Notes: generated by a model not told the origin, from the letters alone. A DNA stretch of 64,000 nucleotides from Cherax quadricarinatus (GCF_038502225.1 NC_091303.1:24888682-24952681), one strand, 5' to 3'; shown: positions 11,518-22,668, numbered from the stretch's first letter. Made by a program: numbers and translations.

Positions 11518-14424
11518 TCAAGTATTAAAAACCATTTGTCTCCATTCACTCCTATCAAACACGCTCACGCATGCCTGCTGGAAGTCCAAGCCCCTCGCAC
11601 ACAAAACCTCCTTTACCCCCTCCCTCCAACCCTTCCTAGGCCGACCCCTACCCCGCCTTCCTTCCACTACAGACTGATACACTCTTGAAGTCATTCTGTT
11701 TCGCTCCATTCTCTCTACATGTCCGAACCACCTCAACAACCCTTCCTCAGCCCTCTGGACAACAGTTTTGGTAATCCCGCACCTCCTCCTAACTTCCAAA
11801 CTACGAATTCTCTGCATTATATTCACACCACACATTGCCCTCAGACACGACATCTCCACTGCCTCCAGCCTTCTCCTCGCTGCAACATTCATCACCCACG
11901 CTTCACACCCATATAAGAGCGTTGGTAAAACTATACTCTCATACATTCCCCTCTTTGCCTCCAAGGACAAAGTTCTTTGTCTCCACAGACTCCTAAGTGT
12001 ACCACTCACTCTTTTTCCCTCATCAATTCTATGATTCACCTCATCTTTCATAGACCCATCCGCTGACACGTCCACTCCCAAATATCTGAATACGTTCACC
12101 TCCTCCATACTCTCTCCCTCCAATCTGATATTCAATCTTTCATCACCTAATCTTTTTGTTATCCTCATAACCTTACTCTTTCCTGTATTCACCTTTAATT
12201 TTCTTCTTTTGCACACCCTACCAAATTCATCCACCAATCTCTGCAACTTCTCTTCAGAATCTCCCAAGAGCACAGTGTCATCAGCAAAGAGCAGCTGTGA
12301 CAACTCCCACTTTGTGTGTGATTCTTTATCTTTTAACTCCACGCCTCTTGCCAAGACCCTCGCATTTACTTCTCTTACAACCCCATCTATAAATATATTA
12401 AACAACCACGGTGACATCACACATCCTTGTCTAAGGCCTACTTTTACTGGGAAATAATTTCCCTCTTTCCTACATACTCTAACTTGAGCCTCACTATCCT
12501 CGTAAAAACTCTTCACTGCTTTCAGTAACCTACCTCCTACACCATACACTTGCAACATCTGCCACATTGCCCCCCTATCCACCCTGTCATACGCCTTTTC
12601 CAAATCCATAAATGCCACAAAGACCTCTTTAGCCTTATCTAAATACTGTTCACTTATATGTTTCACTGTAAACACCTGGTCCACACACCCCCTACCTTTC
12701 CTAAAGCCTCCTTGTTCATCTGCTATCCTATTCTCCGTCTTACTCTTAATTCTTTCAATTATAACTCTACCATACACTTTACCAGGTACACTCAACAGAC
12801 TTATCCCCCTATAATTTTTGCACTCTCTTTTGTCCCCTTTGCCTTTATACAAAGGAACTATGCATGCTCTCTGCCAATCCCTAGGTACCTTACCCTCTTC
12901 CATACATTTATTAAATAATTGCACCAACCACTCCAAAACTATATCCCCACCTGCTTTTAACATTTCTATCTTTATCCCATCAATCCCGGCTGCCTTACCC
13001 CCTTTCATTTTACCTACTGCCTCACGAACTTCCCCCACACTCACAACTGGCTCTTCCTCACTCCTACAAGATGTTATTCCTCCTTGCCCTATACACGAAA
13101 TCACAGCTTCCCTATCTTCATCAACATTTAACAATTCCTCAAAATATTCCCTCCATCTTCCCAATACCTCTAACTCTCCATTTAATAACTCTCCTCTCCT
13201 ATTTTTAACTGACAAATCCATTTGTTCTCTAGGCTTTCTTAACTTGTTAATCTCACTCCAAAACTTTTTCTTATTTTCAACAAAATTTGTTGATAACATC
13301 TCACCCACTCTCTCATTTGCTCTCTTTTTACATTGCTTCACCACTCTCTTAACTTCTCTCTTTTTCTCCATATACTCTTCCCTCCTTGCATCACTTCTAC
13401 TTTGTAAAAACTTCTCATATGCTAACTTTTTCTCCCTTACTACTCTCTTTACATCATCATTCCACCAATCGCTCCTCTTCCCTCCTGCACCCACTTTCCT
13501 GTAACCACAAACTTCTGCTGAACACTCTAACACTACATTTTTAAACCTACCCCATACCTCTTCGACCCCATTGCCTATGCTCTCATTAGCCCATCTATCC
13601 TCCAATAGCTGTTTATATCTTACCCTAACTGCCTCCTCTTTTAGTTTATAAACCTTCACCTCTCTCTTCCCTGATGCTTCTATTCTCCTTGTATCCCATC
13701 TACCTTTTACTCTCAGTGTAGCTACAACTAGAAAGTGATCTGATATATCTGTGGCCCCTCTATAAACATGTACATCCTGAAGTCTACTCAACAGTCTTTT
13801 ATCTACCAATACATAATCCAACAAACTACTGTCATTTCGCCCTACATCATATCGTGTATACTTATTTATCCTCTTTTTCTTAAAATATGTATTACCTATA
13901 ACTAAACCCCTTTCTATACAAAGTTCAATCAAAGGGCTCCCATTATCATTTACACCTGGCACCCCAAACTTACCTACCACACCCTCTCTAAAAGTTTCTC
14001 CTACTTTAGCATTCAAGTCCCCTACCACAATTACTCTCTCACTTGGTTCAAAGGCTCCTATACATTCACTTAACATCTCCCAAAATCTCTCTCTCTCCTC
14101 TGCATTCCTCTCTTCTCCAGGTGCATACACGCTTATTATGACCCACTTCTCGCATCCAACCTTTACTTTAATCCACATAATTCTTGAATTTACACATTCA
14201 TATTCTCTTTTCTCCTTCCATAACTGATCATTTAACATTACTGCTACCCCTTCCTTTGCTCTAACTCTCTCAGATACTCCAGATTTAATCCCATTTATTT
14301 CCCCCCACTGAAACTCTCCTACCCCCTTCAGCTTTGTTTCGCTTAGGGCCAGGACATCCAACTTCTTTTCATTCATAACATCAGCAATCATCTGTTTCTT
14401 GTCATCCGCACTACATCCACGCAC
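11518..14424 (-). CDS. RTE endonuclease-reverse transcriptase, intact frame
   Basis: A 968-residue frame. Residues 1-235 are an AP-like endonuclease: ALSETK (Glu ~29), VVGDLNAKVG (Asp ~136, Asn ~138), LLDYVLVDKR (~201-210), ISDHF (~227-231). Reverse transcriptase spans about 480-780: AFMDLEKAYDR (~603-613), RQGCVMSPWLF (~665-674), FADD (713-716) with both catalytic aspartates. The C-terminus has YGCEAWV, RWFGHVERM and RGRGRPRKGW, as in RTE proteins. All expected catalytic residues are present. The frame is open upstream to a TAA at 14494-14496 but has no ATG there. The start given is a GTG; the true start is unclear. It would copy its own RNA at a nicked genomic target (family knowledge). Whether it is expressed cannot be seen. 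Confidence 0.88.
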   Translation of the reverse strand: MRGCSADDKKQMIADVMNEKKLDVLALSETKLKGVGEFQWGEINGIKSGVSERVRAKEGVAVMLNDQLWKEKREYECVNSRIMWIKVKVGCEKWVIISVYAPGEERNAEERERFWEMLSECIGAFEPSERVIVVGDLNAKVGETFREGVVGKFGVPGVNDNGSPLIELCIERGLVIGNTYFKKKRINKYTRYDVGRNDSSLLDYVLVDKRLLSRLQDVHVYRGATDISDHFLVVATLRVKGRWDTRRIEASGKREVKVYKLKEEAVRVRYKQLLEDRWANESIGNGVEEVWGRFKNVVLECSAEVCGYRKVGAGGKRSDWWNDDVKRVVREKKLAYEKFLQSRSDARREEYMEKKREVKRVVKQCKKRANERVGEMLSTNFVENKKKFWSEINKLRKPREQMDLSVKNRRGELLNGELEVLGRWREYFEELLNVDEDREAVISCIGQGGITSCRSEEEPVVSVGEVREAVGKMKGGKAAGIDGIKIEMLKAGGDIVLEWLVQLFNKCMEEGKVPRDWQRACIVPLYKGKGDKRECKNYRGISLLSVPGKVYGRVIIERIKSKTENRIADEQGGFRKGRGCVDQVFTVKHISEQYLDKAKEVFVAFMDLEKAYDRVDRGAMWQMLQVYGVGGRLLKAVKSFYEDSEAQVRVCRKEGNYFPVKVGLRQGCVMSPWLFNIFIDGVVREVNARVLARGVELKDKESHTKWELSQLLFADDTVLLGDSEEKLQRLVDEFGRVCKRRKLKVNTGKSKVMRITKRLGDERLNIRLEGESMEEVNVFRYLGVDVSADGSMKDEVNHRIDEGKRVSGTLRSLWRQRTLSLEAKRGMYESIVLPTLLYGCEAWVMNVAARRRLEAVEMSCLRAMCGVNIMQRIRSLEVRRRCGITKTVVQRAEEGLLRWFGHVERMERNRMTSRVYQSVVEGRRGRGRPRKGWREGVKEVLCARGLDFQQACVSVFDRSEWRQMVFNT

Positions 14425-14439
14425 ATTTAAGCAACCCAG

Positions 14440-14531
14440 TTTTATAAAGTTTTTCTTCTTCTCTTTTTTAGTAATTGTATACAGGAGAAGGGGTTACTAG
14501 CCCATTGCTCCTGGCATTTTAGTCGCCTCAT
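14440..14531 (-). CDS. Possible upstream short frame in the RTE leader
   Basis: Minus-strand ATG at 14529-14531 opens a frame reading MRRLKCQEQWASNPF and on to a TAA at 14442-14444, about 29 codons. It overlaps the open part of the endonuclease frame out of phase. The same frame with a few substitutions occurs in copy E (start near 44168). It might be a regulatory upstream frame or only a by-product of conserved leader RNA. Confidence 0.35.
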
Positions 14532-14834
14532 ACGACACGCATGGATTACGGTGAAAGATTCTACTAATGGACAATAGAAGAAATAAAAAAGAACAAGAGC
14601 TATTTAGAAAAAGGAGAAAAACCTAGATGTATGTATATATATATATGCCGTGTCTGTGAAGTGTGACCAAAGTGAAGTAGGAGTAGCAAGATATCCCTGT
14701 TATCTTAGCGTGTTTATGAGACAGAAAAAGAAAAAGAAAACCAGCAATACCATCATGCAAAACAGTTACAGGTTTTTGTTTCACAGTCATCTGGCAGGCG
14801 GTAGTACTTTTTTGCTACCAACCTTTTTGTAAGC

Positions 14835-16500
14835 TACCCTACAGTAGAGCATGTAGTGAGAATCATACCATCAAAGTTAAAAGGGGAAAACAACATAACA
14901 GTGTCATAAGCTTCCTCTGGGTTGAAGACCACCAAAGTGTGAAGGTAGCTGTGAAAAACCTTTTGGATCTCATCAGCCAGTTGAACCAAGGAATTAGTCA
15001 TCAAACTTGCAGATGCCAACCTGCACCAGAGAGCTGCAGCCTTTCATTTAAAAGTGCTTAATCATATGAACTTCAAGGTCCTCTCCAAGAACTTGCAAAT
15101 GCTGCTCATCAAGTGAAATCAGACAGTAATTAAGAGTACCAGTCAGACTTGAAGAAGAAGAGTTACCAAAGCATATAATGAACACCATGCTCTCTTAGAG
15201 AAATGGAGAGGAACACCAATAAGGCAGCTAACAATTCCCCTTTTCAAACCATAGTTCAGCATCCTCCACAAAGGGCAAGACGACTATCTCCTGAACCTTA
15301 GCCTGAAACTCTTAACTGTAGCTTCTAACACTAGAGACAGAAAAGCCCTCAGCCAAGGTGCTGGCCACCTCCAAAGGGCCATCTACTACATGCCCATGAT
15401 AAAAATATAAAAGGTTTGATAGTGGAATGAAGAGTTTTCTTACATATCTTTCAAATGCTATTCCACATCCATCCACATAATTATAGAATGGCTGTAATGG
15501 TCCTCATAATTGGCCCAGAATGTCCATCCAGCATGTCTAAACACCATCTTTATAACCAAAAACTGAAGATAAATCAGGTTGCTGACTGTGAATAATGGTC
15601 CCCAAGGCAGTGATAAACCATATACACAATCCGGCAGTTCTTCTCAGTCTTTGCTCTACCAAGAAACTAGCAATCAGGAACTCAGGTCACTCAACCAGAG
15701 ACCGCTAGCTCCTACTCTTCCAAGGCTGACATTCATGAAACAGCCATAAGCCCACTGCACACTGAAGGAAGCACCAATTGTACAAGAGATATGTGCCCAA
15801 GCCTCAAAGAGTCACCAGTTTGCTGCCTTTAGCTTCCAGTATAGAGGGCAAACTAGAGGGAAGGATCCTGCTGACTTCCGGCTGGAGAGAAAAATAATCT
15901 TTAAAAAACACAGACAATCTATATTCATGATAACCAGATACTGCAACAGTGAAATATATACCTAGAATGCCACCAAATGAACATTATAATAGGTTGGGGA
16001 CCTGTCATTCAGAATGCAAATATCCAAACAGGTTAACAATAACTCCAGATCACCCTTCCTGCTTAGCACAGAGCAACCCACATCCCATAAATGTGTGACT
16101 TAGTAAATGGTCCAAGTCGGACCAAAACGTTGTCGTAAGCTCCCTTCTTCTATGTGCGGGTTATTTGTGTAACATATCCCATAAACTAGTAGGCATCAAA
16201 GTCACCAAGGAGGAATTGGTGGGTAGTTCACAGACCAGGTCAGTCAAGGCAGAGTAGACCAAAACTCAGTTCAGAGTAATGTACAGCTACATTCAAGTAC
16301 CCTTGTAAGCCTGCATCAAAGAGTGGAGATGAATCTGACAGTAATGGATAGCAGCATGGGCCAAGATACCTGCATCTCCTTAGCAACTGTGCCAAGAGAG
16401 ATGCATAGACATAAAAATCATACAAGAACCCAGGGACAACTCCAATGCAAAGTTTAGTCTCATGCAAACAGAATAGTACTGATAGGCCATAGTATGAAAA
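14835..16500 (-). mobile_element. Relic Jockey-type LINE, 5' half (endonuclease to early RT)
   Basis: Minus-strand remnants in the right order: HETKLCIGVVPGF near 16430-16467 and LQGYLNVAVHYSEL near 16270 (endonuclease), a decayed KGDLELLLTCLD and CILNDRSPTYY near 15980-16050, then LVQLADEIQKVFHSYLHTLV and VVFNPEEAYDT at 14890-15000 (RT, cf. EKAYDT). Many stops and shifts. It continues at 8901-10250 after the younger insertions. Confidence 0.65.
16098..16175 (+). repeat. Short dispersed repeat with GGTCC..GGACC hairpin
   Basis: Contains AATGGTCCAAGTCGGACC followed by AAAACGTTGTCGTAAGC and TATGTGCGGGTTATTTGTGT. A reverse-oriented copy lies at 54170-54255, and the right part alone at 51731-51773. 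It interrupts the relic LINE. Class unknown. Confidence 0.6.
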
Positions 16501-17510
16501 AGAACATCAATACTGTACCTTCAATATGGGGCTTAATACCCCAGCAATCCCGTTACTTGAGAAACCTTCTGAGCCAAACAAGCTCTAGGTAGCTACTGCC
16601 TCATTAAAATCTATGGTTGAGGATGCCACCAACAAAGTCAGCCCATTTTATCCACACAGCTTAACACTGGGAAGCAGATGCAGCTTGCAAAAGTATCCTC
16701 AGAGCAATCATCAAAAAACTCAAACTGGTTGGAAAGGGCCAGGTCCTCAAGGTTGCTCTCTCTCTCAGAGGACCAGGGGAGAATATATGGAACATACAAA
16801 TCTTTGGAAGCAAAATCCTGCATCTGACTTAGCAGTCGCTATTGTATGTTTAATATACAGTATCAGAAAGTTATACTGCACTACTAAGGCAAGGACTGAG
16901 ATGGACCCTAAATTTTTACAATTTCTGAGAAAACTCCATAGTCCGAAATGTCTTGACCGCTCTCCTGAGATAATGAACATCATAAGTGAAGTTGGGCTCA
17001 CTATTAGGGTGTCATGCAAAAATTAACAATAGTAACAAGCCCTAGGACCTGTGCTGTTAATCTTAGGGTGGCAGATTTGGATGAAAATCCATGGAGCAGA
17101 TTGAAGGCCTAGATGCCTAGCCAACGAACTTCGTTGAGATGAAAGTTGAAGCCTCTATGAAAATTGCTCTAAATGGGCATATGTTGGAATGGCTTGTACA
17201 GAGTTATGGAATAGTCTTAGCATGAATGGAGTATGGGCATGAAGACACAATATGAAGAATGATAACTGTAGTGCATGTAGAGAGTTGGTATGGATCTTGA
17301 ACTATATCCATTAAGGAGGCTGTCTTTAATTTGTAAGTGTGTGAAGCTGTTGGTTATGTGACACTACTTGGTAATCATCCTCTTCAACCAATGACAGATC
17401 ATCTAAGGACTTTTTTTGTACCCTTGAAAGTTACATGAAATCTTCCACTACCAGTGATGCACAAAAATTACTAGTTTTTCCTATTTGCAGTGTTTATATA
17501 ATGAAGAGAT
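16501..17510. other. Intron sequence, no clear feature
   Basis: Parts may be further decayed LINE 5' sequence, but I could not recognise motifs. No exon with plausible splice sites seen. Confidence 0.35.
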
Positions 17511-17734
17511 GGTTTAGAAAAACACACAAGCAAACACTAGGACATATTAATTAGAAAACATTTTGGTCTTGGGATCTTGATCATTTCTAACATACAGAGG
17601 TTGAAAGACAGTATATATAGCTGCCTATATACATTGTCCTTCAACCACTGTATGTTAGAAGTGATCAAGGTCCCAGGACCGAAACATTTTGTAATAAATA
17701 TGTCCTAGTGTTTGCTTACATGTTTTTCTAAACC
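17511..17734. mobile_element. Long imperfect palindrome (foldback element)
   Basis: Left arm starts GGTTTAGAAAAACA, right arm ends TGTTTTTCTAAACC. The arms pair over about 95 bp each through blocks such as AACACTAGGACATAT/ATATGTCCTAGTGTT and TCTAACATACAG/CTGTATGTTAGA, with a short AT-rich loop at about 17608-17638. No coding capacity. This would fit a foldback MITE; no clear target duplication was seen. Confidence 0.8.
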
Positions 17735-18442
17735 AACTTGTCAGAATTTATAACCAAGGTTTATACCATAATAAAGAGAGTATGGCTATCACCCTTCTAC
17801 AGTTTGGAGGAACCAATGGGCCTAATGCAAACTTTATCACATAGTTAAGGCCCATCACTTAACTGTTTGATTTTGTTTATAGAGAAAGAATTTTCTGTTA
17901 AGGCCATGAGAAGAATTTAATTGACGTGGAATGATTGTGAGAAAGGCATTACACCATTAGGAAGACCCCAGGATGGCATAGAACATGAACACTACAAATA
18001 ACTGGTGGAAAGCTGTAAAGAGCTCAAAAAAAGTATGTATGGAGGTCACCAAAAACTAGTGATTTAAGAGGTAAAAAAAAAGATAGAACCCATACACAGA
18101 ATTATATATGTTTTACAAGTCTTTTGCAATAGGCTGTTAGCATACTCCAGCTCATATCAAAGACTGGCCCTGGACATAAAACATAAGATATGACTAACTC
18201 TTAGGGACAGTATTTGTTTACTAATTGGTGAACTGAGGCAGCAGATGTAAGAAGACATGCTCATCTGTCTCTCTTACCCAGGAATAGATCCTGGGAGGAT
18301 TCATATTAGAGCAGATTCATCTGACCACTGAGTTATAAATTAAGATATTTCTTGATGAATAAGCTGTATAAAAATAAACAGAAAATTCCCACAGCAACCT
18401 CTGCTCTGTTCCTTTTATTTTCTATCATATTATTCCACTCAC
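17735..18442. other. Intron sequence without recognisable feature
   Basis: No repeat family or frame identified; leads up to the donor side of the LRP exon at 18443. Confidence 0.4.
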
Positions 18443-18667
18443 CTTTGATGGCTGATTGCTGACATCGAAAATGGCAATATCTCTAAGATTATTCATATTA
18501 GTCTTGAATCGTTCTGACTGTGTTGTGTTGCCAGGGTATTTGGATGCTCGGAAGATAGTACCAAGGTTACGGTCAATCCAGTAGACATAGTTATTGTGAA
18601 GAGCAAGACCCATAGGATTTGGTAAATAACGACGAATAAACTGCCGGTTTCCACCACTAAAACTGAC
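18443..18667 (-). CDS. LRP2: LRP2/megalin-like receptor, exon: last blades of the YWTD propeller
   Basis: 225 bp, 75 whole codons, phase 0 at both ends. It reads [20 protein letters not shown] then [20 protein letters not shown] and LRDIAIFD, i.e. blade 5 (YWID) and the strand that closes the six-bladed propeller. An acceptor CAG precedes 18667 (TTTGCAG) and a donor GTGAGT follows 18443. The preceding exon (23304-23478) ends in a complete Lys codon and the following one (4419-4960) starts with a complete Ala codon, so the frame runs through. Confidence 0.9.
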
Positions 18668-18787
18668 CTGCAAATATCAACATTTGTTGGTTAAGTACTG
18701 AAATTAAAACTTAATTAAATATGTACAAGTTAAAATACTGAACACATGTGTATTATTTTGTATATTTCATTAGCTTAATATAAATAC

Positions 18788-18985
18788 TTGCAGGAACTTT
18801 TAAATGTCGATGAAGAAAGGAAGGCTGTAATTTCATGCACTGCCCATGGAGGTATAACATCCTTTAGGAGTGAAGAAGAGCAGGATGTGAGTGTGGGGGA
18901 AGTGCATAAGGCATTACATAGAATGAAAGGGGGTAAAGCAGCTGGAAATGACGGGATCAAGACAGAAATGTTAAATGCAGGGGGG
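18788..18985 (+). mobile_element. RTE reverse-transcriptase fragment
   Basis: Codes for a piece between endonuclease and RT palm (LQELLNVDEERKAVISC, MKGGKAAGNDGIKTEML), close to the sequence of copies A to E. It ends in a G-rich run and abuts RTE 3' tail fragments in the opposite orientation. Confidence 0.85.
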
Positions 18986-19002
18986 AGGGGGGGATATATC
19001 TT

Positions 19003-19084
19003 TCTTCTTTCAACACACCGGCCGTATCCCACCGAGGCGGGGTGGCCCAAAGGGAAAAACGAAAGTTTCTCCTTTTCTTTCTTT
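19003..19084 (-). mobile_element. Isolated RTE 3' tail fragment
   Basis: Only the 3'-terminal module is present (plus-strand TATCCCACCGAGGCGGGGTG and the following AAACGAAAGTTTCTCC), immediately followed by a complete short derivative whose own tail repeats this module. Confidence 0.75.
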
Positions 19085-19537
19085 CTTTCAACACACCAGC
19101 CGTATCCCACCAAGGCAGGGTGGCCCAAAAAGAAAAACAAAAGTTTCTCTTAAATTTAGTAATTTATACGGGAGAAGGGGTTACTAGCCCCTTGCTCCTG
19201 GCATTTTAGTCGCCTCTTACAACACGCATGACTTACGGAGGAAGAATTCTGTTCCACTTCCCCATGGAGATAAGAGGAAATAAACAAGAATAAGAACTAG
19301 AAAGAAAATAGAAGAAAACCCAGAGGGGAGTGTATATATGTGCTTGTACATGTATGTGTAGTGTGACCTAAGTGTAAGTAGAAGTAGCAAGACATACCTG
19401 AAATCTTGCATGTTCATGAGACAGAAAAAAGGACACCAGCAATCCTACCATCATGTAAAACAACTACAGGCTTTCGTTTTACACTCACTTGGCAGGACGG
19501 TAGTACCTCCCTGGGCGGCTGCTGTCTACCAACCTAC
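19085..19537 (-). mobile_element. Short non-autonomous RTE derivative (head plus tail), N1
   Basis: About 450 bp made only of the RTE 5' leader (19150-19537) joined to about 60 bp of the 3' end with the terminal stem-loop (19085-19145). No coding region. The join lies near TTACTAAATTTAAGAGAAAC read on the minus strand. The layout is that of an internally deleted element moved by the full-length family (inference). Confidence 0.85.
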
Positions 19538-19550
19538 ATATATATATATC

Positions 19551-20015
19551 TTTCTTTCAACACACCAGCTGTATCTCACTCCCACCGAGGCGGGGTGGCC
19601 CAAAAGGAAAAACGAAAGTTCCTCCTTTTACATTTAGTAATATATACAGGAGAAGAGGTTACTAGCCCCTTGCTCCAGGCATTTTAGTCGCCTCTTACAA
19701 CACGCATGGCTTACGGAGGAAGAATTCTGTTCCACTTCCCCATGGAGATAAGAGGAAATAAACAAGAATAAGAACTAGAATGAAAATAGAAGAAAACCCA
19801 GAGGGGTGTGTATATATATGCTTGTACATGTATGTGTAGTGTGACCTAAGTGTAAGTAGAAGTAGCAAGATGTACCTGAAGTCTTTCATGTTCATGAGAC
19901 AGAAAAAAGGACACCAGCAATCCTACCATCTTGTAAAACAATTACAGGCTTTTATTTTACACTCACTTGGCAGGATAGTAGTACCTCCCTGGGCGATTGC
20001 TGTCTACCAACCTAC
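19551..20015 (-). mobile_element. Short non-autonomous RTE derivative, N2
   Basis: Same head-plus-tail structure as N1 directly to its left, with few differences. The two are separated only by an AT run. Its tail carries an extra TCTCACTCCC interruption near 19575. Confidence 0.85.
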
Positions 20016-20092
20016 ATATATAGTATATATATAGATATATACGTATATATATATATATACACGTATACATATTTTTTTTTTATTTTTTTGTT

Positions 20093-22438
20093 TTTTCAAC
20101 AAGTTGGCCGTCTCCCACCGAGGCAGGGTGACCCAAAAAAGTAAGAAAATCCCCAAAAAGAAAATGCTTTCATCATCATTCAACACTTTCACCACACTCG
20201 CACATTATCACTGTTTTTGCAGAGGTGCTCAGAATACAACAGTCTAGAAGCATACACATATAAAGATACACAACATATCCCTCCAAACTGCCAATATCCC
20301 AAACCCCTCCTTTAAAGTGCAGGCATTGTACTTCCCATTTCCAGGACTCAAGTCCGACTATATGAAAATAACCGGTTTCCCTGAATCCCTTCACTAAATA
20401 TTACCCTGCTCACACTCCAACAGATCGTCAGGTCCCGAGTACCATTCGTCTCCATTCACTCCTATCTAACACGCTCACGCACGCTTGCTGGAAGTCCAAG
20501 CCCCTTGCCCACAAAACCTCCTTTACCCTCTCTCTCCAACCCTTTCGAGGACGACCCCTACCCCGCCTTCCTTCCCCTATAGATTTATATGCTTTCCATG
20601 TCATTCTACTTTGATCCATTCTCTCTAAATGACCAAACCACCTCAACAACCCCTCTTCTGCCCTCTGACTAATACTTTTATTAACTCCACACCTTTTCCT
20701 AATTTCCACACTCCGAATTTTCTGCATAATATTTACACCAAACATTGCCCTTAGACAGGACATCTCCACTGCCTCCAACCGTCTCCTCGCTGCTGCATTT
20801 ACCACCCAAGCTTCACACCCATATAAGAGTGTTGGTACTACTATACTTTCATACATTCCCTTCTTTGCCTCCATAGATAACGTTTTTTGACTCCACATAT
20901 ACCTCAACGCACCACTCACCTTTTTTCCCTCATCAATTCTATGATTAACCTCATCCTTCATAAATCCATCCGCCGACACGTCAACTCCCAAGTATCTGAA
21001 AACATTCACTTCTTCCATACTCCTCCTCCCCAATTTGATATCCAATTTTTCTTTATCTAAATCATTTGACACCCTCATCACCTTACTCTTTTCTATGTTC
21101 ACTTTCAACTTTCTACCTTTACACACATTCCCAAACTCATCCACTAACCTTTGCAATTTTTCTTTAGAATCTCCCATAAGCACAGTATCATCAGCAAAAA
21201 GTAACTGTGTCAATTCCCATTTTGAATTTGATTCCCCAAAATTTAATCCCACCCCTCTCCCGAACACCCTAGCATTTACTTCCTTTACAACCCCATCTAT
21301 AAATATATTAAACAACCATGGTGACATTACACATCCCTGTCTAAGACCTACTTTTACCGGGAAGTAGTCTCCCTCTCTTCTACACACCCTAACCTGAGCC
21401 TCACTATCCTCATAAAAACTCTTTACAGCATTTAATAACTTACCACCTATTCCATATACTTGCAACATCTGCCACATTGCTCCTCTATCCACTCTATCAT
21501 ATGCCTTTTCTAAATCCATAAATGCAATAAAAACTTCCCTATCTTTATCTAAATACTGTTCACATATATGCTTCAATGTAAACACCTGATCTACACATCC
21601 CCTACCCACTCTAAAACCTCCTTGCTCATCCGCAATCCTACATTCTGTCTTACCTCTAATTCTTTCAATTATAACCCTACCGTACACTTTTCCTGGTATA
21701 CTCAGTAAGCTTATTCCTCTATAATTTTTACAGTCTCTTTTGTCCCCTTTCCCTTTATATAAAGGGACTATACATGCTCTCTGCCAATCCCTAGGTACCT
21801 TCCCCTCTTTCATACATTTATTAAACAAAAGTACCAACCACTCCAACACTATATCCCCCCCTGCTTTTAACATTTCTGTCATGATCCCATCAGTTCCAGC
21901 TGCTTTACCCCCTTTCATTTTACGTAATGCCTCACGTACCTCCCCCACACTTACATTCTGCTCTTCTTCACTCCTAAAAGATGGTATACCTCCCTGACCA
22001 GTGCATGAAATTACTGCCTCTGTTTCTTCCTTAACATTTAAAAGTTCCTCAAAATATTCTTGCCATCTACCCAATACCTCCATCTCCCCATCTACTAACT
22101 CCCCTACTCTGTTTTTAACTGACAAATCCATATTTTCCCTAGGCTTTCTTAACTTGTTTAACTCACTCCAAAATTTTTTCTTATTTTCATTAAAATTTCT
22201 TGACAGTGCCTCTCCCACTCTATCATCTGCTCTCCTTTTGCACTCTCTCACCACTCTCTTTACCTTTCTTTTACTCTCCATATACTCTGCTCTTCTTATA
22301 ACACTTCTGCTTTGTAAAAACCTCTCATAAGCTACCTTTTTCTCTTTTATCACACCCTTTACTTCATCATTCCACCAATCACTCCTCTTTCCTCCTGCCC
22401 CCACCCTCCTATAACCACAAACTTCTGCCCCACATTCT
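20093..22438 (-). mobile_element. RTE-type retrotransposon, copy C, 5'-truncated
   Basis: A second subfamily: the 3' tail reads GGGTCACCCTGCCTCGGTGG and the coding sequence differs from copy B throughout. Truncated near 22438 within the region between endonuclease and RT, where it runs into a TATATA/ATTATA stretch. Confidence 0.9.
20428..22404 (-). pseudogene. RTE reverse transcriptase, uninterrupted but lacking the endonuclease
   Basis: A 658-codon frame with no stop or shift. It covers the linker and the complete RT (AFMDLEKAYDRVDR, RQGCVMSPWLF, LLFADDTVLMGDS) and the C-terminal WFGHLERMD and RGRGRPRKGW segment. The endonuclease is absent through 5' truncation, so the copy should be dead despite the clean frame. 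This suggests recent insertion. A starting Met is not original; it is just the first start after truncation. Confidence 0.88.
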
Positions 22439-22469
22439 AATATATATATATATAATTATAATTATAATG

Positions 22470-22612
22470 TGTTAATGTTGCAGTTTAAAAACTGTAGTGT
22501 AAAGCACCCTTCTGGCAAGACAGTGATGGAGTGAATGATGGTGAAAGTTTTTCTTTTTCGGGCCACCCTGCCTTGGTGGGAATCGGCCAGTGTGATAATA
22601 AAAAAAAATATA
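22470..22612 (+). mobile_element. RTE 3' UTR fragment, plus orientation
   Basis: Contains TTGCAGTTTAAAAACTGTAG through the terminal stem-loop GGCCACCCTGCCTTGGTGGG and an AATAAAAAAAAATATATATA tail. The wording matches the copy A/B subfamily, not copy C beside it. Confidence 0.85.
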
Positions 22613-22668
22613 TATATATACATACATACATACATACATACATAGTGTGTTGGAGTGATTGATACTTT

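Larger units (their letters stand above)
11262..14830 (-). mobile_element. Full-length RTE-type retrotransposon, copy B
   Basis: About 3.57 kb: 5' leader 14425-14830 with the family hairpin region, one long coding frame, and a 3' UTR of about 250 bp ending in the conserved stem-loop (seen on the plus strand as CCCACCAAGGCAGGGTGGCC) and an AT-rich tail. Both ends correspond to those of the full-length copy at 40930-44484. No target duplication was resolved by eye. This is the only copy in the window with an unbroken coding region. Confidence 0.93.

Noticed and set aside
12818..13504. 228-codon plus-strand frame, and similar frames at 22001-22330 and 21035-21367
   Set aside because: They are antisense shadows of the RTE coding region on the minus strand; similar shadows appear in every copy.
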